A DNA stretch of 10,169 nucleotides from UBA3210 sp002363635 (GTDB lineage Bacteria; Bacillota_I; Bacilli_A; RFN20; CAG-449). The notes beneath the pieces were generated by a model. It was given only the letters and a program-made list of their open reading frames with translations. It had not been told where the DNA came from and searched no databases. The translations under genes and the position numbers were made by a program. The stretch is from contig CAMPBT010000021.1 in assembly GCA_946641515.1 (NCBI GenBank), positions 1 to 10,169 of the forward strand, given 5' to 3'. This document shows positions 6,511-10,169 of the stretch, piece after piece (the stretch's first letter is position 1; every line of letters starts with the position of its first letter).

Positions 6511-6804
6511 ATGAATACTTATTATTTTCAATATGGGAGAGTAATGACAACGAAATTAAAAGTTTCAGAAATGCAAAAGCGACTAGCTAGACTTGATACT
6601 TTAAGAGTGCTTACAGAAGGATTTACAGAGGGCGTAGGCAGAGGAATTTGCGAAAAAGCATTAAGGGCTTACAACAAATTAGAAGGCTTTACAGGTATTA
6701 TAAGATTGACATATACAGAAAAAGAGTTTCTTGATTATATGTTAGAAGATAAGTTCCTTGATAATGAAGATAGAGAAGTAATAAAGTTTTATACAAAATT
6801 TTAA
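6511..6804 (+). CDS. Hypothetical protein, 97 aa
   Basis: ATG 6511 lies 9 nt after GCGAGG. The protein opens MNTYYFQYGRVMTTKLKVSE, has a basic amphipathic helix (MQKRLARLDTLRVL), a glycine-containing turn (EGFTEGVGRGICEKALRAYN) and an acidic C-terminal half (YTEKEFLDYMLEDKFLDNED). It is soluble and without membrane segment. I do not recognise the family. An internal ATG at 6544 has a GGGAG only 3 nt away and is less likely. It begins a new run of genes after the hairpin at 6459-6485. Confidence 0.78.
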   Translation: MNTYYFQYGRVMTTKLKVSEMQKRLARLDTLRVLTEGFTEGVGRGICEKALRAYNKLEGFTGIIRLTYTEKEFLDYMLEDKFLDNEDREVIKFYTKF

Positions 6805-6823
6805 GAAAAGTGAGGGAAAATAA

Positions 6824-7018
6824 ATGCGAATAGTAGTTGATGAAATGCCTAAAGAACCGTGGGAATGTCCTTGGTGTTTAGATGAATTATGCACAGGTGA
6901 TGATGACGATGAATATGTGTGTACATATGAAAATTCAAAATGTTACTGTCGAGATACATCACATTGTCCATTTTTTGTAGGGTTTAAAGACATGTTTAAA
7001 AATGAAATAGATTGGTAG
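6824..7018 (+). CDS. Cys-rich small protein, 64 aa, probable metal binder
   Basis: ATG 6824 follows GAGGG (6812-6816) by 7 nt. The protein opens RIVVDEMPKEPWECPWC and has seven cysteines in 64 residues: CPWC, then LCTGDDDDEYVC, KCYC and HCPF, plus one His beside the last Cys. The spacing suits a small zinc-binding fold. The opening (I/V-V-D-x-MP-K-x-P-x-E-C) and the Cys-x-x-Cys...Cys-Pro ending recall short hypothetical phage proteins of Firmicutes, but I know no function. An acidic run (DDDDE) fills the centre. It lies 19 bp after the previous gene and 29 bp before the next. Confidence 0.82.
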   Translation: MRIVVDEMPKEPWECPWCLDELCTGDDDDEYVCTYENSKCYCRDTSHCPFFVGFKDMFKNEIDW

Positions 7019-7047
7019 AACATATTATATAAGAAAGGTGGAAACAA

Positions 7048-7578
7048 ATGGGTAGATTAATAGATACAGAAAGGAAACTCTCTATGAACAGTTATTACTA
7101 TACAGTTGGTGTCCGTAAAACTTGCCATGATGTTAAGCAAAACGAAAACCAGATGTTGAGAAATGAAGCTATTAAGAAGATAGCAGAGGAACTAATATCA
7201 AGAAATACCGTTCAGATAAGGGATGTATTAATACCAGCTCCGCAACATAATGGAAATGCAGAATATACAAAAGATATTGCCAATATAATTTCTGAAAAGA
7301 CAGGAGCTGTGGTGGCTGATGTTTTGAAGTGCGTTCCACATTCTCCTTTATATTTTCAGAAAAAAGGTGGAAAGAAACCTAGACTGACATTATTCCTGGA
7401 TGGAAAGATTCCTTTAGGAAAGAACCTGTACTTTATCGACAATGTTATTAGTTCGGGACTTACATTTCGTTTGGCAAATGAACTATTACATTTTAGGTTA
7501 CAGCCATTGGTATATGCAGTGGATGAAACAAAGAATCCAGATCTTGGAAAAAATTTTAATACAATAACATATGTATGA
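7048..7578 (+). CDS. Phosphoribosyltransferase-like (ComF-like) protein, 176 aa
   Basis: ATG 7048 follows AAAGGTGG (7034-7041). Residues 58-66 (RDVLIPAPQ) begin a Rossmann-like strand and loop, followed by a helix (TKDIANIISEKTG) and VVADVLKCV. Residues 127-139, LYFIDNVISSGLT, match the PRPP-binding signature of type I phosphoribosyltransferases (hydrophobic stretch, (E/D)DVxTTGxT) with Asn for the second acidic residue and SS for TT. The substitutions leave catalysis uncertain. The N-terminal 40 residues are not part of the fold and there is no zinc-finger arm as in full ComF. Possible roles are nucleotide salvage, base modification or a regulatory binder of PRPP-like ligands. It is the last gene before a terminator. 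The fold call is moderately sure. Confidence 0.7.
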   Translation: MGRLIDTERKLSMNSYYYTVGVRKTCHDVKQNENQMLRNEAIKKIAEELISRNTVQIRDVLIPAPQHNGNAEYTKDIANIISEKTGAVVADVLKCVPHSPLYFQKKGGKKPRLTLFLDGKIPLGKNLYFIDNVISSGLTFRLANELLHFRLQPLVYAVDETKNPDLGKNFNTITYV

Positions 7579-7580
7579 AG

Positions 7581-7605
7581 AGCGAGCATTAATTGCTCGC
7601 TTTTT
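7581..7605 (+). terminator. Intrinsic (rho-independent) terminator
   Basis: AGCGAGCA (7581-7588) pairs with TGCTCGCT (7594-7601) around TTAAT, and TTTT follows directly. It begins 2 bp after the stop of the phosphoribosyltransferase-like gene and separates it from the promoter at 7650. This is the clearest transcript end in the window. Confidence 0.92.
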
Positions 7606-7649
7606 GTTATTTGTAAAAATAATAAATAGTAAATAATAGCGTAAAAATA

Positions 7650-7678
7650 TTGTCAATTTATATAAAATGTTATATAAT
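7650..7678 (+). promoter_or_regulatory. Sigma-A type promoter
   Basis: The -35 box TTGTCA (7650-7655) and a consensus -10 box TATAAT (7673-7678) are separated by exactly 17 nt. Transcription should begin near 7685, leaving a leader of about 38 nt before the TTG start at 7723. It follows a terminator directly, so it starts a new transcript for the genes at 7723-9499 and perhaps beyond. Confidence 0.85.
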
Positions 7679-7703
7679 CTATTATACAACTCTTTATATA
7701 AAA
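7657..7703 (+). repeat. Pair of 11-bp direct repeats flanking the -10 region
   Basis: TTTATATAAAA occurs at 7657-7667 (in the promoter spacer) and again at 7693-7703 (early transcribed leader), 36 bp apart. Its first ten bases are self-complementary. The two copies bracket the dyad at 7669-7690. They may be further regulator sites or a chance match in AT-rich DNA. Confidence 0.4.
7669..7690 (+). promoter_or_regulatory. Operator-like dyad over the -10 box and start site
   Basis: The arms GTTATATAAT (7669-7678) and ATTATACAAC (7681-7690) are inverted repeats with 9 of 10 positions matching and a 2-nt centre. The left arm contains the -10 box and the right arm covers the expected start site, which is where a dimeric repressor would block transcription. 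Part of the symmetry could come from AT-richness, but the GTT...AAC ends are not explained by that. Confidence 0.5.
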
Positions 7704-7722
7704 ACAGAAAGGAGTGGTTAAA

Positions 7723-8751
7723 TTGGTTTTATTAATATGTGTTGTTATGTTGATTTACTATCTGAATAAAGATTTATTGGCAGAACACAAAGAAAGAAAC
7801 GAAAGATATACAGGTGATGATAGAGACACATATTCTTATAATGGGGAACGATTGTGCATAAATAGAAGACGTATTTTTAGAATGGAATATAACGGTGAAA
7901 TGTATGTTTGGGATTTGAAATCAGAAAAACCTCTTTATAGCGAGGACAAATATATTTATGACAAGCATTTAAGAACAATGGTTTCACTTGCTAAAATGAA
8001 AAATATCAGATTTGTTAAATGTTTAAACTACAGAATTTCAGGACTTCCAGCTGAAAAAATATTATGCAGTACCAACCATGCAAAGTATGAAAAAAATGTT
8101 GATAAATCAATGTATCTATTTTATGACACAAAGAATAATCAATATTATATAAGATTGTTTATTACTTATAAATGTACAGATGATTATGCAGGTCAAGAGT
8201 ATGTATATTTTAATATTTCAAATTGGTTTATAGAATTAGTAAATGATAAGGATTTAATTAATGAAAAAGTAATTGATGGACATTCGGAAAATAACTATGT
8301 AATAAGAGATATGGTAAATTATCGTTATTCAGAAGAAACAGAATCACTAGAAGAACAAATTCAAACTAAACTAAGAATGATTGAAAAAGAAAAGGGGAAA
8401 GATGAAACAATTAAATGGCTAGTAAGAAAAAGGGCTACATTTAAATATTCCAATCCAACAGCTTATAAAGATTTTGATTTTGAGGATCTGATAGACCCAA
8501 GACCAATTCCCCAAATTTTATTAAAGGAACATCCACATGTATTTGACTATGAAAAAAAGAAAGAATTAGAAAACATGTTGAAAGTGCCTAAAATGAAAAG
8601 CCTTTTTAATAAAAGATTTATATGGGCAGCTAAACAAGCAACAGAAGATGACATAAAAGAAGCTATTGAGAAAATATCTGATGACATTTTTACTCGTGAC
8701 TTAAAAGAAGAATTACCTAAGATGATTGAAGATGCAAGGAGGTGTGAATAA
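7723..8751 (+). CDS. Membrane-anchored hypothetical protein, 342 aa, TTG start
   Basis: The start is TTG 7723, 8 nt after AAAGGAG (7708-7714). The in-frame GTG at 7714 overlaps that ribosome binding site and cannot be used. Residues 2-14 (VLLICVVMLIYYL) form a short hydrophobic N-terminal anchor followed by charged residues, so the rest most likely faces the cytoplasm or is tethered to the membrane. The body mixes beta-rich segments (EMYVWDLKSEKPLY, NQYYIRLFITYKC) with a long charged helix near 205-230 (ETESLEEQIQTKLRMIEKEK). It ends in another helical region (ATEDDIKEAIEKISDDIF). I recognise no family or catalytic motif. It is first in its transcript, and its stop overlaps the next start (TAATG). 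Confidence 0.82.
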   Translation: MVLLICVVMLIYYLNKDLLAEHKERNERYTGDDRDTYSYNGERLCINRRRIFRMEYNGEMYVWDLKSEKPLYSEDKYIYDKHLRTMVSLAKMKNIRFVKCLNYRISGLPAEKILCSTNHAKYEKNVDKSMYLFYDTKNNQYYIRLFITYKCTDDYAGQEYVYFNISNWFIELVNDKDLINEKVIDGHSENNYVIRDMVNYRYSEETESLEEQIQTKLRMIEKEKGKDETIKWLVRKRATFKYSNPTAYKDFDFEDLIDPRPIPQILLKEHPHVFDYEKKKELENMLKVPKMKSLFNKRFIWAAKQATEDDIKEAIEKISDDIFTRDLKEELPKMIEDARRCE

Positions 8752-8936
8752 TGGATACAAACAAAATTGGATATTATGTCAAGCTTAAATCAGAGCAATT
8801 AAAAGAAAAGCTTTTAGAAGTTCCAGATATTGAAGACGAACTTAAAAAGGTAGCTTTATTTAATTACATTCAAGGAGCGACTGATACAATTGAAGAAATA
8901 ATTAACCTATTAAAAGAAAGTGAGAGTGATGAATAA
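8751..8936 (+). CDS. Small helical protein, 61 aa
   Basis: ATG 8751 overlaps the previous stop as TAATG, and a near-perfect AAGGAGGTG lies at 8736-8744, so translation is coupled yet also strong on its own. The product is almost entirely helical and charged (LKSEQLKEKLLEVPDIEDELKK, then IQGATDTIEEIINLLKESES), with spacing that fits a short coiled coil. No domain is recognised. Coupling on both sides (TAATG with the upstream and downstream genes) suggests that the three proteins are made in fixed proportion and may act together. Confidence 0.8.
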   Translation: MDTNKIGYYVKLKSEQLKEKLLEVPDIEDELKKVALFNYIQGATDTIEEIINLLKESESDE

Positions 8937-9499
8937 TGGATATCAGTATTTTAAAAGATTGCAAATACGATGAAATGTGGGATTCAGATGAAAGATTTAT
9001 TTTTAGATTAAGCTTTGAATATTTATATGGGGAATTTTCTCCCGAACACAAACCTCAATTAGAAAATTATTGGAAAGAGGCAAATGATTTACAAAGCTAT
9101 TATAGATTTATTTTACATGATGAATCTATGGAAAACACACAACTTTATGCAAAAGTTTCATTAAAGTGTGATGATATGAACCATTGGTATCGTGTTAGAG
9201 CAATGGCAAGCAAAGGAGTTGTTTATAAAACAATGTCTGACGCAGGTAGTGTTAAAGTAAAAATTGGCAATACAAGTATTTTAATCCCTAATGGATACGG
9301 AGATGGAATAACAAGAGTAGTTGAATTTTCTGATACAAATAATTTCAATGAGTTTATGTTTACCCGTGGAAGTCTAGTAACCTTAGAGGGAAAATTTAGT
9401 ATCTGTGATTATGATTGTGGTAGCAATGAAATCGTAGAATTAGACGGTAAATATAGTGTATGGGTCTATGAAGGAATTGTATTCTTTGTTAGATTTTAA
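8936..9499 (+). CDS. Hypothetical protein, 187 aa
   Basis: ATG 8936 overlaps the previous stop as TAATG; the ribosome binding site is weak (GTGAGAG at 8920-8926), so expression probably depends on coupling. The N-terminal 75 residues are helical and aromatic-rich (DERFIFRLSFEYLYGEF, DLQSYYRFILHDES). The C-terminal part is beta-rich (AGSVKVKIGNTSILIPNGYG, VVEFSD, GKFSICDYDCGSNEIVELDG) and ends in YEGIVFFVRF. There is no signal peptide or membrane segment. I do not recognise the family. It is the last gene of the coupled trio; 19 bp later a hairpin separates it from the next gene. Confidence 0.82.
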   Translation: MDISILKDCKYDEMWDSDERFIFRLSFEYLYGEFSPEHKPQLENYWKEANDLQSYYRFILHDESMENTQLYAKVSLKCDDMNHWYRVRAMASKGVVYKTMSDAGSVKVKIGNTSILIPNGYGDGITRVVEFSDTNNFNEFMFTRGSLVTLEGKFSICDYDCGSNEIVELDGKYSVWVYEGIVFFVRF

Positions 9500-9518
9500 T
9501 AAGGTAAAAATAATTTAC

Positions 9519-9544
9519 AACTTCTCGACATTATGTCGAGAAGC
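9519..9544 (+). other. 10-bp hairpin upstream of the 60-aa gene
   Basis: CTTCTCGACA (9521-9530) pairs fully with TGTCGAGAAG (9534-9543) around TTA. No T-run follows, and the ribosome binding site AAAAGAGG (9554-9561) for ATG 9570 comes 10 bp later. A near copy with an inverted centre lies at 9754-9780 on the other side of the same gene. Confidence 0.82.
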
Positions 9545-9569
9545 AAAAGAAAGAAAAGAGGTATATTTT

Positions 9570-9752
9570 ATGAACGAGTATAATGCTAAGGAAAAATTTG
9601 AAAAGGTAATAAAGCAACTAGAGGACTTAAAGTGTCATTGTCAAGATATGACTAGAACAGTGGAAATTGGCGAAGAAAATGTTTGGGAAGAAGATGTTAA
9701 GGCTTTAAATTTTGCAATTGCAGCCTTAAAGATTAGTTCACACAATTTATAG
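9570..9752 (+). CDS. Small hypothetical protein, 60 aa
   Basis: The start is ATG 9570, 8 nt after AAAAGAGG. In-frame ATGs from 9456 onward lie inside the upstream gene and would have to be read through the hairpin, so they were rejected. The product is helical: NAKEKFEKVIKQLEDLKCHCQ, a short acidic turn (EIGEENVWEEDV), then KALNFAIAALKISS. There are two cysteines as CHC. The WEEDVKALNFAIAAL ending is a pattern I associate with short phage-encoded hypotheticals of Firmicutes, without known function. Related hairpins stand on both sides, so it looks like a single-gene cassette. Confidence 0.8.
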   Translation: MNEYNAKEKFEKVIKQLEDLKCHCQDMTRTVEIGEENVWEEDVKALNFAIAALKISSHNL

Positions 9753-9753
9753 G

Positions 9754-9780
9754 AACTTCTCGACATAATGTCGTGAAGTA
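9754..9780 (+). other. Second copy of the CTTCTCGACA hairpin
   Basis: CTTCTCGACA (9756-9765) pairs with TGTCGTGAAG (9769-9778) around TAA, with one T-T mismatch (9760 and 9774). Apart from that base it equals the reverse complement of the hairpin at 9521-9543. It lies 3 bp after the stop of the 60-aa gene and 66 bp before the next start. Confidence 0.8.
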
Positions 9781-9788
9781 AAAAAATC

Positions 9789-9840
9789 GAGTTTAAAATT
9801 GAGTTAACTAGATTTAATTGAGTTTAAAAAAAGGAGTTAA
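9789..9840 (+). repeat. Cluster of short GAGTT(T)AA repeats
   Basis: GAGTTTAAAA occurs at 9789-9798 and 9820-9829, with the related GAGTTAA at 9801-9807 and 9834-9840; the last overlaps the ribosome binding site of the gene at 9844. This fills the otherwise empty 64 bp between the hairpin at 9754-9780 and that gene. No -35/-10 pair is visible. The repeats may come from duplication of ribosome-binding-site leaders or bind a regulator. Confidence 0.45.
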
Positions 9841-9843
9841 ATT

Positions 9844-10053
9844 ATGAATAAAGCCGAACAGAAAATTTATGAAATACTTGGTTTTAATAAACCTGATATT
9901 AATAATGATAGAAAGTACGATTATCTCACAGAGAATGTTGCTAGAAATGGTAGAGAAGTTTTGTGGTATATGGACGAATCACATAATTTAGCAATATACG
10001 TTGATACTTTAGAACAGCTAACAGATGAAGAAATCGAAAAGGAATTAGTTTAG
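9844..10053 (+). CDS. Small hypothetical protein, 69 aa
   Basis: ATG 9844 is 7 nt after AAAGGAG (9830-9836). The protein opens MNKAEQKIYEILGFNKPD, continues with a Tyr/Asn-rich part (RKYDYLTENVARNGREVLWY), a strand (HNLAIYVDTL), and an acidic helix at the end (EQLTDEEIEKELV). There is no membrane segment or metal site. I do not recognise it. The 17-nt leader AAAGGAGTTAAATTATG that starts it is repeated exactly at the next gene. Confidence 0.8.
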   Translation: MNKAEQKIYEILGFNKPDINNDRKYDYLTENVARNGREVLWYMDESHNLAIYVDTLEQLTDEEIEKELV

Positions 10054-10069
10054 GTAAAGGAGTTAAATT

Positions 10070-10169
10070 ATGGCAAAGAATATCTCTAAATATTTACCAC
10101 TAAGGTTAATAAACGAGTTTGATGGAATTGGCTGTTGGAGATATGACGACGTAAAGGAAAAAATGCAGG
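10070..10169 (+). CDS. Hypothetical protein, N-terminal 33 aa only (3' end outside window)
   Basis: ATG 10070 follows AAAGGAG (10056-10062) by 7 nt and the frame stays open to the right edge. The visible part begins MAKNISKYLPLRLINEFDGI and continues with GCWRYDDVKEKMQ. It starts 17 bp after the preceding stop, in an identical leader. There is too little to assign a family. Confidence 0.72.
   Translation, partial: MAKNISKYLPLRLINEFDGIGCWRYDDVKEKMQ

Noticed and set aside
7356..7689. Minus-strand frames over the phosphoribosyltransferase-like gene end and the terminator/promoter region
   Set aside because: They cross an intrinsic terminator, have no family resemblance and lack ribosome binding sites.
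9519..9544. Hairpin as an intrinsic terminator of the 187-aa gene
   Set aside because: The bases after the stem are A/G-rich (CAAAAGAAAG) with no T-run on this strand.
9456..9569. Longer 98-aa form of the 60-aa gene
   Set aside because: The extra 38 residues are encoded inside the previous gene and across a perfect hairpin, and no ribosome binding site precedes 9456.
1..10169. CRISPR array, tRNA or rRNA genes, insertion sequence ends
   Set aside because: No regularly spaced repeats, no cloverleaf-like or rRNA-like stretches, and no transposase or terminal inverted repeats were seen.

Overview
The window is AT-rich (roughly 30 % GC by eye). Every convincing gene lies on the + strand, and most have strong AAAGGAG/AAAGGTGG ribosome binding sites. 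Together with the protein families present, this points to a low-GC Firmicute, most likely a member of the Clostridia. The absence of housekeeping genes, the tight packing and the many short orphan genes indicate a mobile element: the accessory or early region of a plasmid, conjugative element or phage-plasmid. No integrase, replication initiator, relaxase, capsid or tail gene is visible, so the element type stays open.

Layout. (1) 1-871: the C-terminal part of a DUF5688-type protein, then a 141-aa orphan. (2) 883-4374: the recognisable core. A 13-bp hairpin sits against the ribosome binding site of an ArdC/LtrC-like protein (ssDNA-binding domain plus HEIAH zinc metalloprotease motif). It is followed by a 358-aa protein whose C-terminus looks like the PcfK/AcrIIA9 (Cas9-inhibitor) family, and then by a PcfJ-family protein that overlaps it by 11 bp. 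(3) 4393-5405: five very short genes (50-91 aa) in close succession. (4) 5432-6485: a gene for a very acidic 330-aa protein, with a hairpin on each side. (5) 6511-7605: two small genes and a phosphoribosyltransferase-like gene, closed by a clear intrinsic terminator. (6) 7650-9499: a well-formed sigma-A promoter with an operator-like dyad over its -10 box, driving a membrane-anchored protein (TTG start) and two genes coupled by TAATG overlaps. (7) 9519-10169: three small genes, with hairpins of one shared design ahead of the first two.

Inference: regions 1-5 read as one long transcript ending at 7605, possibly with partial termination near 6485, and region 6 starts a separately controlled unit. 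ArdC-like, PcfK/AcrIIA9-like and PcfJ-like genes side by side suggest a module that protects incoming DNA from restriction or CRISPR-Cas9 and assists transfer. The least expected signal is structural. Three intergenic hairpins share the plan AACTT, 7-bp stem, TAA/TTA triloop, 7-bp stem, AAGT(T), and the 7-bp stem differs between copies while both arms change together.
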